DNA from: Pedobacter sp. MC2016-14
Lineage (GTDB): Bacteria; Bacteroidota; Bacteroidia; Sphingobacteriales; Sphingobacteriaceae
Direction of reading: 5' to 3'
NCBI RefSeq assembly: GCF_020991475.1
Contig: NZ_JAJMPA010000001.1
Coordinates: 930,001 to 994,000 of the forward strand
DNA length: 64,000 bases
This document shows positions 43,491-53,001 of this stretch, piece after piece. Below the pieces are notes generated by a model. The model did no database searches. It saw only the letters and a list, made by a program, of their open reading frames with translations, and had not been told where the DNA came from. A program made the position numbers and the translations under genes. How positions within the stretch are numbered: position 1 is the stretch's first letter; each line of letters opens with the position of its first letter.

Positions 43491-43962
43491 GTATCAGCTT
43501 TTTGTACGTTGTTTTTTAGGGGTTGCGGCCATATTTTTGTTTGGCTGTACTAATGGTAATCTGGTTGACATCAATATTGAGATGCCTCAGCGCAACTGGA
43601 GTTATGTGAATAAGATTAAAGCCAGTGTTGACATCAACGATGCAAGTAAGCCATATAAGCTCTATTTCAGGCTGCGTAACACTGCTGATTATGGCTATTC
43701 TAATGTCTTTGTATTACTTCATATTAAACCAGCCGGGCAAAAGAAATTGAGCAAAAGATACGAATTTAAGATGGCTGAGGCAGACGGAAAATGGCTTGGA
43801 TCTGGTTCGGGGAACTTGTTTACGCACAACTGGGCCATGCTAACCCAGTACTATTTTCCGGCAGCAGGACGGTACGAGATAGAGATAGAGCAGAACATGC
43901 GGGATAACCCCTTAAAAGAGGTTAGCGATGCTGGTTTAAGCATAGCGCTAGATGAGCGGTAG
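43483..43962 (+). CDS. gldH: Gliding motility lipoprotein GldH
   Basis: About 159 residues from the ATG at 43483; upstream in-frame codons only read through the end of the PSP1 gene. Lipoprotein signal ending in IFLFGC. The mature protein matches GldH: NWSYVNKIKASVDINDASKP, RLRNTADYGYSNVFVLLHI, SGNLFTHNW. GldH is needed for gliding motility in Flavobacterium and is associated with the type IX secretion/gliding machinery. The stop region overlaps the convergent murF by 15 bases. The gldH-holB-PSP1 neighbourhood is shared by other Bacteroidota as far as I know. Confidence 0.85.
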   Translation: MNRYQLFVRCFLGVAAIFLFGCTNGNLVDINIEMPQRNWSYVNKIKASVDINDASKPYKLYFRLRNTADYGYSNVFVLLHIKPAGQKKLSKRYEFKMAEADGKWLGSGSGNLFTHNWAMLTQYYFPAAGRYEIEIEQNMRDNPLKEVSDAGLSIALDER

Positions 43963-45249
43963 TAGCTTTTCCAGGGCCATGCCTCGTGATCCTTTTAGTA
44001 AAATAAGGCTATCTTTAATTGTATTGGCTACCAAATAGTCTGCTGCTGCTGTAGGATTGTTAAAAAAGAGGCCCTGATGGGTATCTTTTAAAGTGTAAAA
44101 TTGCTGCCCGATAAATATCAGGTTTTCCAGGCCTACTTTTTCTGCAATTTCTGCAATTTGCTGATGCTGCTGTGCGGATTCTGGCCCAAGTTCAAACATA
44201 TCGCCAATGATGGCTACTTTTCTGGTCGCAGTAAGGGTTGATAAATTGGCCAGTGCTGCTGCCATGCTACTTGGATTGGCATTGTAGAAATCACATATTA
44301 CTGTGTTTTGTGCTGTTTTAGTAACTTGTGAGCGGTTATTAACGGGGTAATAACCTGAAAGTCCCGTGTTGATCTGCTCTGGTGTTAATTGAAAATAATT
44401 GCCAATGCAGATGGCTGCGAGGATGTTTTCAAAATTATAGGAGCCGGTAAGGTTTGCTTTAACTGCGTAAGAGCTGCTATTTGTATTCCAGATCAGTTCT
44501 AATAAGGGATCAGATTTTTCAAGATGGCCTGATACTGCGTTTTCCGTTTCTGTTCCGTAATAAACAAGGTTATCGAGGTTTGCAGTACTGCTCATTTCCA
44601 GCAGATATGCATTGTTTTTATTGATAAACACCATGCCATTGTGTTGTTTTAAATACGCATACAATTCGGCTTTTCCTTTTTTAACACCTTCAAAACCACC
44701 AAAACCATCTAAATGGGCCATACCAACATTGGTGATCAGGCCATGGGTAGGCTGTGCAATTTCGCAAAGCATTTCTATTTCTTTTTGATGGTTTGCACCC
44801 ATTTCTATGACTGCAATTTCAGTATCTTCTGGCATGGCCAGCAACGAAAGTGGTACGCCAATGTGATTGTTCAGGTTTCCCTTTGTGGCAAAGGTTTTAT
44901 ATTTCTCGGCCAATACGGCTTTAATTAATTCTTTGGTGGTGGTTTTTCCATTACTTCCGGTTAGGCCAATTACTGGAATGGTCAATTGTTTTCTATGGTG
45001 ACGGGCAAGGTCCTGGAGCGTTTGCAGTACGTTGTCTACCAGTATAAAATGCGAATCGGCCTCATAAGCTGCATTGTCAATAATTGCATAAGCAGCACCA
45101 TCGGCGATGGCTTTCGCGGCAAATGTATTGGCATCGAAGTTATCCCCTTTTAAAGCAAAAAACAGGCATCCTTCGGTAATATTTCGGGTGTCTGTACAGA
45201 TCGTTCTGTGTTTTAAATAATATTGATATAATAATTCGATGTCTGCCAT
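43948..45249 (-). CDS. murF: UDP-N-acetylmuramoyl-tripeptide--D-Ala-D-Ala ligase
   Basis: 433 residues. ATP-dependent ligase that adds D-Ala-D-Ala to UDP-MurNAc-tripeptide in the cytoplasm. Mur ligase domains are visible in order: N-terminal substrate-binding (KGDNFDANTFAAKAI), central ATPase with P-loop TGSNGKTTT (97-105) and EMGANHQKEIEML, and the C-terminal domain with FYNANPSSMAAAL and VAIIGDMFELG. The length is normal. It is convergent with gldH, with overlapping stops, and divergent from the M14 peptidase gene, from which it is separated by 44 bases. Confidence 0.96.
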   Translation of the reverse strand: MADIELLYQYYLKHRTICTDTRNITEGCLFFALKGDNFDANTFAAKAIADGAAYAIIDNAAYEADSHFILVDNVLQTLQDLARHHRKQLTIPVIGLTGSNGKTTTKELIKAVLAEKYKTFATKGNLNNHIGVPLSLLAMPEDTEIAVIEMGANHQKEIEMLCEIAQPTHGLITNVGMAHLDGFGGFEGVKKGKAELYAYLKQHNGMVFINKNNAYLLEMSSTANLDNLVYYGTETENAVSGHLEKSDPLLELIWNTNSSSYAVKANLTGSYNFENILAAICIGNYFQLTPEQINTGLSGYYPVNNRSQVTKTAQNTVICDFYNANPSSMAAALANLSTLTATRKVAIIGDMFELGPESAQQHQQIAEIAEKVGLENLIFIGQQFYTLKDTHQGLFFNNPTAAADYLVANTIKDSLILLKGSRGMALEKLLPLI

Positions 45250-45293
45250 GAGGGATACGTATTGTATGATGTAAAATTAATATATTTATTTCT

Positions 45294-47777
45294 ATGAAAC
45301 ATTTGCTGCGTCTTTTTTTGTTGATCCTTGTTCCGTTTACCAGCACCTTTGCTCAGAAAAAATCACCTGATGAGTATCTTGGCTACGCTTTAGGAAGTCA
45401 TTTTACCCCGCATCAAAGGGTGGTAGATTATTTTAAGTATCTAAGCGCCGGGGAAAAAAAAATAAAGCTGGTAAGCTATGGTAAGACGTATGAAGGACGT
45501 GAGTTGATGGTGGCAATAGTCTCTTCGGCAGAAAATATAGAGCATTTGGAGGAGATCAGGCGGAATAACCTCTCCTTGCGAAAAGCCGGAAAGACAGCTA
45601 TAGACCTCAAAAAGCAACCTGCTATTTTATGGTTAAGTTATAATGTTCATGGTAATGAGGCCAGTTCTACGGAGACAGCGATGAAAATGCTTTTTGCATT
45701 GACTACGGGACAAGAGAAAGGCATAAATGACTGGATAAAAAATACTGTAGTGGTGATAGATCCATGCCTGAACCCCGATGGAAGGGAACGCTACGTAAAT
45801 TTCTTTACCGGGGTAAAAGGTAAAAATCCGGATGCTAATCCGGATGCGAGGGAGCATAGTGAGCCCTGGCCAAGGGGCAGGTCAAACCATTATTATTATG
45901 ACCTTAACCGTGACTGGGCATGGCAAACGCAGGTGGAGACGCAGCAACGTCTGGCTTTATACCATCAGTGGATGCCAGAAGTGCATGTAGATTTTCATGA
46001 GCAAAGTTACAATGAACCTTATTATTTTGCACCTGCTGCAGAACCGGTACATCAGGATATTACTGCTTTTCAGCGGGCGTTCCAGGTAACGGTAGGAAAA
46101 AATAATGCAAAGTATTTTGATGAAAATGGCTGGCAGTATTTTACTAAGGAAAGGTTTGATTTGCTGTATCCTTCTTATGGAGATACCTATCCGCTGTATA
46201 ACGGGGCTATTGGAATGACGTATGAGCAGGGCGGAATAAATGCTGGCCTGGCTGTGGTTACTGCTGCGGGTGATACATTGACCTTAAAGGACAGGATTGA
46301 CCATCATTATACAACAGGGATTGCAACGCTGGAAACGGTATCTTCTCATGCGCATTTATTGTTGAGGGAATTTAAGAAGTATTTTGAACAATCCATTGTT
46401 TCGCCTCCAGGGAATTATGAGAGTTTTGTGGTGAAGGCAGACAATCTGGATAAGGTTAAGAAACTGGCTGAATTGCTAAAAAGGAACCATATTGAATTTG
46501 CTTATGGCGGAGACAGAACGCTTAACGGATATAATTTTGAAACCCAGAAAAACAATACGTATAAGATTGAAAGGAATGATCTTGTGGTTAACCTGCATCA
46601 ATCTGCTGCGGTTTTAGCAAATGTACTGTTTGAACCGAAAACCTTTATCACAGATTCTAATACGTATGACATCACTGCCTGGGCTTTGCCTTATGCCTAT
46701 GGTTTAACAGCCTATGCAAATAAGGAGGCTGTTAAAGGACTTTATCGGGACATAGAGGAGGGGAAACCTGATGTTGCCAGGGTTAAAAAGCCTTATGCCT
46801 GGATTTTGCCATGGAACGCTACTTCGGATGCCCAGATTTTAATGATTTTGCAAAAGGCCGGTGTGCGGGTTAGGTTTGCTGAGACAGGATTTCAGGTTGA
46901 AGGAAGGGATTATGGGCAGGGTTCTTTGCTGGTTTACAGGGCAGAAAACGAAAAAAAAATCAGGGAACTTCCTGCTTTAATGGAATCGTTGGAAAAGAAG
47001 TATCATAAGTCTTTTTACACCATTGCAAGTGGGTTTGTAGAGAAAGGAAGGGATTTAGGGACTTCTGGTTATCAGTTGCTTAAAGTGGCTAAAGTTGGAG
47101 TGGTATCGGGCCCGGATATTTCTTCGCAGGCGGTTGGGCAGGTGTGGCATATTTTTGAGCAGGAGCTGGACGGGAAAGTGACTTTAATTGATGTGGAAGA
47201 TTTGGCGGAACTGGATATTAACGTGATCAACGTTCTTATTTTACCTGATGGGAAGTATCCAAAAGATTTGAACGAAAGGCTGGACAACTGGATTGGCAGG
47301 GGAGGAAAGGTGATTTTAATGGAGGATGCGATTACAGCAGTGGCAGGGAAAAAGCCTTTTGAAATTAAAAAGAAGGAACCTTCAAAGAAAGAGGAAAAAG
47401 AGAATGTTGCGGTATACAGCAATAAGGAGCGGGATGACTTTGCGGAAGCAATTCCGGGAGCAATTTATAAAGTTAATTTGGATAAAAGTCACCCCTTGAC
47501 TTTTGGATTGGGTAAATATTATTATACACTAAAAACTGATGATAAAATCTATGAGCCTTTGACTAAAGGTTACAATGTAGGTGTCTTAAAATCAGATTCT
47601 TTTATGGCCGGCATTGTGGGTAAGAATGTGCAATCACGCTTAAACACCGGCTTGTTGTTTGGCGTACAATCTTATGGCAAAGGCACGATCATTTACCTTG
47701 CGCCGGATGTGTTGTTCCGGTCATTTTGGGAGAATGGAAAAGGCCTGTTTATGAATGCTGTTTTTTTAGTGAATTAG
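45294..47777 (+). CDS. M14 family zinc carboxypeptidase
   Basis: 827 residues with a signal peptide (about 1-21). The M14 zinc site is HGNEASSTE (HxxE), with the third ligand His in VHVDFHEQSYNE, and PDGRERY and MTYEQGG supply conserved substrate and catalytic residues (catalytic Glu in the last). The catalytic domain covers about 25-370; a large C-terminal region with Rossmann-like and beta parts (about 480-620) and a short charged linker (KKEPSKKEEKE) follow. A secreted peptidase for peptide use is likely. It precedes the SusCD operon but is separated by 604 bases, so they are separate units. Confidence 0.9.
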   Translation: MKHLLRLFLLILVPFTSTFAQKKSPDEYLGYALGSHFTPHQRVVDYFKYLSAGEKKIKLVSYGKTYEGRELMVAIVSSAENIEHLEEIRRNNLSLRKAGKTAIDLKKQPAILWLSYNVHGNEASSTETAMKMLFALTTGQEKGINDWIKNTVVVIDPCLNPDGRERYVNFFTGVKGKNPDANPDAREHSEPWPRGRSNHYYYDLNRDWAWQTQVETQQRLALYHQWMPEVHVDFHEQSYNEPYYFAPAAEPVHQDITAFQRAFQVTVGKNNAKYFDENGWQYFTKERFDLLYPSYGDTYPLYNGAIGMTYEQGGINAGLAVVTAAGDTLTLKDRIDHHYTTGIATLETVSSHAHLLLREFKKYFEQSIVSPPGNYESFVVKADNLDKVKKLAELLKRNHIEFAYGGDRTLNGYNFETQKNNTYKIERNDLVVNLHQSAAVLANVLFEPKTFITDSNTYDITAWALPYAYGLTAYANKEAVKGLYRDIEEGKPDVARVKKPYAWILPWNATSDAQILMILQKAGVRVRFAETGFQVEGRDYGQGSLLVYRAENEKKIRELPALMESLEKKYHKSFYTIASGFVEKGRDLGTSGYQLLKVAKVGVVSGPDISSQAVGQVWHIFEQELDGKVTLIDVEDLAELDINVINVLILPDGKYPKDLNERLDNWIGRGGKVILMEDAITAVAGKKPFEIKKKEPSKKEEKENVAVYSNKERDDFAEAIPGAIYKVNLDKSHPLTFGLGKYYYTLKTDDKIYEPLTKGYNVGVLKSDSFMAGIVGKNVQSRLNTGLLFGVQSYGKGTIIYLAPDVLFRSFWENGKGLFMNAVFLVN

Positions 47778-47790
47778 TTTTTCGAGGCAT

Positions 47791-47810
47791 GTCCGGGTAA
47801 GATGCCGGAC
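47791..47810 (+). terminator. Weak hairpin after M14 gene
   Basis: GTCCGG / CCGGAC arms with an 8-base loop, 14 bases after the peptidase stop. No T-run follows, so it is a weak terminator candidate. Confidence 0.35.
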
Positions 47811-47853
47811 TCTTACTGAGTAAATCCCGCGATGCAGGGAATATGAGAGCAGT

Positions 47854-47891
47854 ATGAGTCCAGGTTTTTTCTATTAAAAAGGTGGACTCAT
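47854..47891. repeat. Inverted repeat, terminator-like or MITE-like
   Basis: Arms ATGAGTCCA (47854-47862) and TGGACTCAT (47883-47891), with an inner TTTTTT / AAAAA pairing across a 5-base CTATT loop. The hairpin would be 9 bp plus a short AU helix with two mismatched positions between them. It lies within the gap upstream of susC. Confidence 0.45.
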
Positions 47892-48335
47892 CGTGGAGAC
47901 ATGGTAGAGTCATTTCGAGTATGGATGGGGTATTGTCTTCTCGGGCTTGGGACAAGTGTGGGATTGAAAGTACTTCTCGTTCATGCGGAACCAGATCAAG
48001 GTGGCTTTTAATATCAATAAAAACAAATTTTAATGCCATTTGTTATATAATATTGAATGGGCGTATCACATCGTTTAACATCTATTTTTTAAACCTTTTG
48101 TGAAAATAAAACCTATTTTTTGAAATATCTTTTCAGTACTTATTTGGCTGTTCTGAAAGCACTACAGTGTGTCTAAAATTGTCTACTAAGTCTGTATTCA
48201 AAATTATATAGTGGTTCTGTCATATAAATGAAATTAAATTCGTTAAAAAACCACCTTAAAGCCTAAATAGGCGCTTATAATTTTCAAATGTTAATTTTTG
48301 TTAACAGAATTTTTAGTTTGGGGCTTCAGTTTTGA

Positions 48336-48343
48336 TATATTTG
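48336..48343 (+). promoter_or_regulatory. -7 element TATATTTG of susC
   Basis: Exact match to TAnnTTTG, 38 bases before the susC ATG. A TTTG lies at 48317-48320, giving a 15-base spacer, slightly shorter than usual. The leader between it and the start is AT-rich with no hairpin. Confidence 0.45.
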
Positions 48344-48381
48344 CCATAATTAATTATTACTAAATCTAAATTTTATTTTTT

Positions 48382-51300
48382 ATGAAAAAACTTATACTAA
48401 GTTTGTTCGTATTCCTATGCTTTGCAGGAGCTGCGTTGGCACAGGAGCGGACGGTTACTGGTACGGTTACAGACACAGATGGCGGATTACCGTTACCTGG
48501 GGTTAGCGTACGTGTGATAGGCGCTCAAGGAGGAACGATTACATCAGTTGATGGTAGGTACAGCATCAAAGTGCCTTCAGGAGGTACAGGATTACAATTT
48601 TCATTTATTGGTTATGTATCGCAAACATTGACATTAGGTACGTCAAGCGTAGTTAATGTAGTTTTGGCAACTGATTCCAAATCTCTTGGCGAAGTGGTAG
48701 TTACTGCGATGGGAATTAGACGTGAAGCAAAGTCGCTTGGTTATACTGTGACAAAAGTTAGCGGGGAGGAAATTACAAAAGCAAGAGAAACGAATGTTGT
48801 GAATGCGTTAACAGGAAAAGTTGCTGGTGTGAGAGTTAGTGCCCAATCGGGTACTTTAGGGGGTTCTTCTAAAATTGTAATTCGTGGCGGATCTTCCTTC
48901 AACGACTCTGGTCAGCCTTTATTTGTAGTTGATGGTTTACCTGTTAATAATGGTTCGCCTCAGATATCAACTACATCTGGCGCTGTGCCACAAGGTAGTG
49001 CCGGAGCTGATTTTGGTAATCGTGCAGCAGATATAAATTCTGATGACATAGAGTCGATGGTCGTTTTGAAAGGCGCCGCTGCAACAGCATTGTATGGTGC
49101 TAGAGCTAAAAATGGAGCGATTGTGATTACGACAAAAAGAGGAGCAAAAGGGCAGTCATCCATCTCCTTCAATTCTTCAGCTAGATTTGACAATATTTTG
49201 AAGCTGCCTGATTTACAAAATGAATATGCACAAGGTACTCAGGGTTTATATAATACAGAAACTTTAAATGCTTGGGGACCTAAACTAACAGAAGTTCAAG
49301 GACGTACTTTTCCTGACTTTTTAGGAAATCAAGTTCCTTTGGTTGCTCATCCTGATAATGCTAAGAATTTTTTTAGAACAGGTCAAACTTTTATTAATGC
49401 AATTTCATTCGACGGTGCTGACGAAAAAAGCGATTATCGTCTTGGCTACACGAGTACAATTCAAACAGGAATTGTTGATAAGCAGAAATTAAATAAAAAT
49501 GCGCTCTCTTTTAATTCGGGTCGCAAGCTCTCAGATAAATTTGAGGCTCGTGCTAGCATAAATTATGTTAGGACTAAAGGGGAGGGGATGCCCACTCAAA
49601 GCTCTAATGATCCTAACGTTTTAATCGGGACAAATTATATTCCTACAAATTTTGACATAGAGCAGCTTAGAGATAATTATTATGATGATGTTTTAAAGGC
49701 GCAAATTCCAATCACTACTAGCAGAAACGGAAATAATCCATTTTGGATTATTAACAATAATACCTCTACTAGTGTAGTTGATAGGGTTTTTGGAAATGGT
49801 ATTCTTACTTATAAACCTATTTCTTGGTTAACCATTTCCGATAATATTGGGACAGATTTTTACAATGAAAGTCGTTTTATACCGACTAGAATAGGTACAA
49901 TTGGTGCACTTACAGGTAATTTCTTGTCAGCTAATCTCTACAATAGAGTTATAAATAATGACCTTATTGTAACCGCAGACCGGAAATTAAGCGATGACCT
50001 TGATTTAAAAATCATTGCGGGACACAATATTTATGAAACGTATTCTAGATCTGATCAAGCATATGCACAGAACTTAACAGTTGATCAACTATATAATTTT
50101 TCAAACGCCGCTTCTATAATAAATCAGAATACATCCGCTAAACGAAGAATTGTAGGTGTATATGGAGATATAGGGTTGTCTTATAGGGATTACCTGTTTC
50201 TGAACGTTACAGGACGTAATGACTACAGTTCAACCTTGTCTAAGGAAAATAATTCTTATTTTTATCCCTCTGTAAGTAGTGGATTTGTTTTTAGTGAACT
50301 TCTGCCCAAAAATGATTGGCTAAGTTATGGTAAATTAAGAGCGAGTTGGGCAAATGTAGGAAGTGATAGTGATCCATACTTGTTGGCTTTTGTATATAGT
50401 GGACAATCGACTGCTTTCGCGCAGTATGGATTTGGTTCTAGCTTTCCATTTAATGGCGTATTAGCTTATAGCATCCCTTCAATTATACCGAATCCTAATT
50501 TGAAGCCTCAGAATCAAAATTCGCTGGAATTTGGTACCGAATTGAAATTCCTAAAGAATAGAATTAGCTTAGATGTTACCTATTACAACTCAAATACTAC
50601 TGACCAGATTGTTAATCTTGCATTACCTCAATCTACTGGTTTTGCTTCGAAAACAGTAAATGCTGGCTCAATAAGAAATAGCGGTATTGAGGTAGCATTA
50701 GGTTTAGTTCCTGTACAGTCTAGAGATTTTAGATGGAATTTGGATGTTAATTTTGCTAAGAACAAGCAGGTTGTTACCCTACCTGAAGATGTTGCATCTT
50801 ATTCTATAGCTAGTGGATGGAGCGGTTTACAGGTTAAAGTGGAGAGTGGAAAGGCATTTGGAATCTATGGATCTGCCTGGGAACGTGATCCTAATGGAAA
50901 TATCGTAATTGACGCCAACACTGGATTAAGAAAAACCATTGTAGACCAGCGTCTTGGTAATACTGCGCCTGATTGGACAATGGGAATTAATAATACTTTG
51001 TCATATAAAAACTTTAACTTAAGCTTTCTTGTTGATATTAAAGAAGGTGGTATAATGTTCTCAAATACTGTTGCTACATTAAGAAGTACAGGTTTAGCTG
51101 AAGAGACTTTGGCTAATAGGGGGAATATATTTATTGATAAGGGAGTTATTAAACAAGGTAATAACTACGTAACCAATACAGTGCCGGTTCAGAGTATGGA
51201 GGATTATTGGGGTCAGTATACGTCTACGAATACTGAGTCAAGCATTTTCAATTCTTCATTTATCAAGCTTCGGGAAGTTAACTTATCCTACAGAATTCCA

Positions 51301-51507
51301 GCAGGATTCTTACAAAAAAGATTGAAATTTATTAAAGGATTAGAGGCGGGATTAGAAGGACGTAATTTATGGCTTATTAAGTCATATGTTCCGCATATTG
51401 ATCCGGAATCAAACCTTTTTGGAACATCTAGTAATGGTGATGGTGTTGAATTCAATAACTTCCCTGCAACGAGAACTATAGGATTTAATTTACGTGTGAA
51501 AATTTAA
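48382..51507 (+). CDS. SusC/RagA family TonB-dependent outer-membrane protein
   Basis: 1041 residues. Signal peptide about 1-20. A carboxypeptidase-regulatory-like domain (about 22-95, VTGTVTDTDGGLPLPGVSVR) precedes a plug domain (EVVVTAMGIRREAKSLGYTV and VNALTGKVAGVRVS, VIRGGSSFNDSGQPLFVVDG), then the 22-strand barrel to the end (YRIPAGFL..., GFNLRVKI final strand). SusC forms the TonB-driven channel capped by SusD. With SusD directly downstream it defines a nutrient-uptake locus. No glycosidase is in the window, so its substrate could be a peptide, small glycan or chelate. SusC terminates with an aromatic/charged strand as expected. Confidence 0.95.
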   Translation: MKKLILSLFVFLCFAGAALAQERTVTGTVTDTDGGLPLPGVSVRVIGAQGGTITSVDGRYSIKVPSGGTGLQFSFIGYVSQTLTLGTSSVVNVVLATDSKSLGEVVVTAMGIRREAKSLGYTVTKVSGEEITKARETNVVNALTGKVAGVRVSAQSGTLGGSSKIVIRGGSSFNDSGQPLFVVDGLPVNNGSPQISTTSGAVPQGSAGADFGNRAADINSDDIESMVVLKGAAATALYGARAKNGAIVITTKRGAKGQSSISFNSSARFDNILKLPDLQNEYAQGTQGLYNTETLNAWGPKLTEVQGRTFPDFLGNQVPLVAHPDNAKNFFRTGQTFINAISFDGADEKSDYRLGYTSTIQTGIVDKQKLNKNALSFNSGRKLSDKFEARASINYVRTKGEGMPTQSSNDPNVLIGTNYIPTNFDIEQLRDNYYDDVLKAQIPITTSRNGNNPFWIINNNTSTSVVDRVFGNGILTYKPISWLTISDNIGTDFYNESRFIPTRIGTIGALTGNFLSANLYNRVINNDLIVTADRKLSDDLDLKIIAGHNIYETYSRSDQAYAQNLTVDQLYNFSNAASIINQNTSAKRRIVGVYGDIGLSYRDYLFLNVTGRNDYSSTLSKENNSYFYPSVSSGFVFSELLPKNDWLSYGKLRASWANVGSDSDPYLLAFVYSGQSTAFAQYGFGSSFPFNGVLAYSIPSIIPNPNLKPQNQNSLEFGTELKFLKNRISLDVTYYNSNTTDQIVNLALPQSTGFASKTVNAGSIRNSGIEVALGLVPVQSRDFRWNLDVNFAKNKQVVTLPEDVASYSIASGWSGLQVKVESGKAFGIYGSAWERDPNGNIVIDANTGLRKTIVDQRLGNTAPDWTMGINNTLSYKNFNLSFLVDIKEGGIMFSNTVATLRSTGLAEETLANRGNIFIDKGVIKQGNNYVTNTVPVQSMEDYWGQYTSTNTESSIFNSSFIKLREVNLSYRIPAGFLQKRLKFIKGLEAGLEGRNLWLIKSYVPHIDPESNLFGTSSNGDGVEFNNFPATRTIGFNLRVKI

Positions 51508-51518
51508 AATTTAGAAAG

Positions 51519-52991
51519 ATGAAAAATACACATATATATATATTGATTTTAGTGCTCGCATCAAGCATAGGACTATCATCATGTAAAAAATACTTGGATA
51601 TAAATTCAAATCCCAACCGAGCAGAAAGGGTAGAACCAAAACTACTTTTTTCATTTGCAGCGGTATCTTTCGCTAATTTGCGATCAGGTGGTGATTTAAA
51701 TATTCCTTTTGCTTTGGTAGGGCAGTCTATGGCTACTGGCGGTAACAATCCGACAGGATGGGGAATACCATCTGAAGAGCAATACGTAATTTCTTCTTTT
51801 AGTACTGGTAATTCTTGGAGGGCATATTATACCACGATTGGTTCAAATCTTAAAGAGGCTATAAAACTTGCCGAATCATCATCTCCAATTAACAATAATG
51901 CGGCAGCGCAAAGTAAAATCCTTTTGGCGATGTCGGCTTTTGAGACCACAACAGTCTTTGGTGATGTACCTTTTTCTGAAGCATGGAATACTAATATTGC
52001 TTATCCAAAGTTTGATACACAAAAACAGGTTATGGAGGGCTGCATTGCATTACTAGATGAAGCGCTTGCTCAGTTTGATACAAGTAGCCCATTGAAGATT
52101 GGAATGGAAAATGATGAAGCTTACGATCTTTTCTATAGAGGAGATTTAGATAAGTGGAAAAGGCTAGCTAATTCTGTAAAATTAAGAATTTTGTTGACTA
52201 TGGTTGACAAGGATCCGACTAAGGCAGCGGCAATAGGCACTTTAATGACTGCCCATGACTTCATAGGGTCAGCTAGTGATAATTGTTTAATAGCCTATCA
52301 GGATGTTTCAGGAAAGAAAAATCCTAAGTATTTAATAAGTGAACAATACAACAATAATGTGCCATTCTTTTTTGGAAGCAACAAGATTGTTGATTTTATG
52401 AATACTTTAGGCGATCCTAGGCGACCTAAATTCTTTGATAAACCAGCCGCAGCAACTAACTATGTTGGTATAGCAAGCGGCCAGACTGCAGCAAATGCAG
52501 TGAACGTAAGAATTTCAACTTCCTTGCAAACAGCAATTGAACCAGAGGTTTTCTTTAGTTACCAAGAGCAGCTTTTTTATGAAGCTGAAATATATGCAAG
52601 AGGTATAGGTGTTGCCACTAATTTGGCAACTGCAGAAGGTTTGTATAGGCAGGGTGTAGTGGAATCTTGCAAGTTTTACGGAGTTAGCACTGACGACGCT
52701 GACGACTTTGGTGAATCATTGCCAGCCCTGGCTGCAGGAACAGCAGGAGTTAAGACCATTCAGATGCATAACTGGGTTGACAAAATGGATAGGGGAATAG
52801 ATGCATTTACTCAATGGAGAAGATCTGGTTCAGAAGGAAATGAAACACCAGTTTTAACTTTACCGACCGGCGCTCCGGCTGGCCCGCTTTTTAGAAGGTA
52901 TGAGTATCCGATAACGAATGAGATTTCAACAAATCCTAATGCACCAAAGAACAAAATTGTATTTACGGAGAAAATGTGGTTTGACCTTTAA
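51519..52991 (+). CDS. SusD/RagB family lipoprotein
   Basis: 490 residues, 11 bases after susC. Lipoprotein signal with lipobox LSSC at about 19-22, then the typical KKYLDINSNPNRAE start of SusD-like proteins of the second type (SusD-like_2). Internal TPR-rich alpha-helical features such as SAFETTTVFGDVPFSEAW, ILLAMS and EAEIYARG are family hallmarks. SusD caps the SusC channel on the surface and binds the substrate. The sequence is intact and ends before a third small lipoprotein gene. Confidence 0.95.
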   Translation: MKNTHIYILILVLASSIGLSSCKKYLDINSNPNRAERVEPKLLFSFAAVSFANLRSGGDLNIPFALVGQSMATGGNNPTGWGIPSEEQYVISSFSTGNSWRAYYTTIGSNLKEAIKLAESSSPINNNAAAQSKILLAMSAFETTTVFGDVPFSEAWNTNIAYPKFDTQKQVMEGCIALLDEALAQFDTSSPLKIGMENDEAYDLFYRGDLDKWKRLANSVKLRILLTMVDKDPTKAAAIGTLMTAHDFIGSASDNCLIAYQDVSGKKNPKYLISEQYNNNVPFFFGSNKIVDFMNTLGDPRRPKFFDKPAAATNYVGIASGQTAANAVNVRISTSLQTAIEPEVFFSYQEQLFYEAEIYARGIGVATNLATAEGLYRQGVVESCKFYGVSTDDADDFGESLPALAAGTAGVKTIQMHNWVDKMDRGIDAFTQWRRSGSEGNETPVLTLPTGAPAGPLFRRYEYPITNEISTNPNAPKNKIVFTEKMWFDL

Positions 52992-53001
52992 TAAGTATAT
53001 C

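Larger units (their letters stand above)
47778..48381. other. 604-bp gap without a supported gene
   Basis: Short open frames exist here on both strands (up to 96 codons) but none shows protein-like composition or a family match. What can be seen is: a small hairpin at 47791-47810; a larger inverted repeat at 47854-47891; an AT-rich stretch from about 48000; and the susC promoter near 48336. The first 120 bases look like degraded or repetitive DNA. Confidence 0.6.

Noticed and set aside
47749..48039. 96-codon minus-strand frame overlapping the M14 gene end
   Set aside because: It runs into the 3' end of the carboxypeptidase gene and through a hairpin; it has no signal, motif or plausible start context.
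47882..48103. 73-codon open frame in the pre-susC gap
   Set aside because: Composition is not protein-like, it overlaps an opposite-strand frame and an inverted repeat, and has no recognisable motif.
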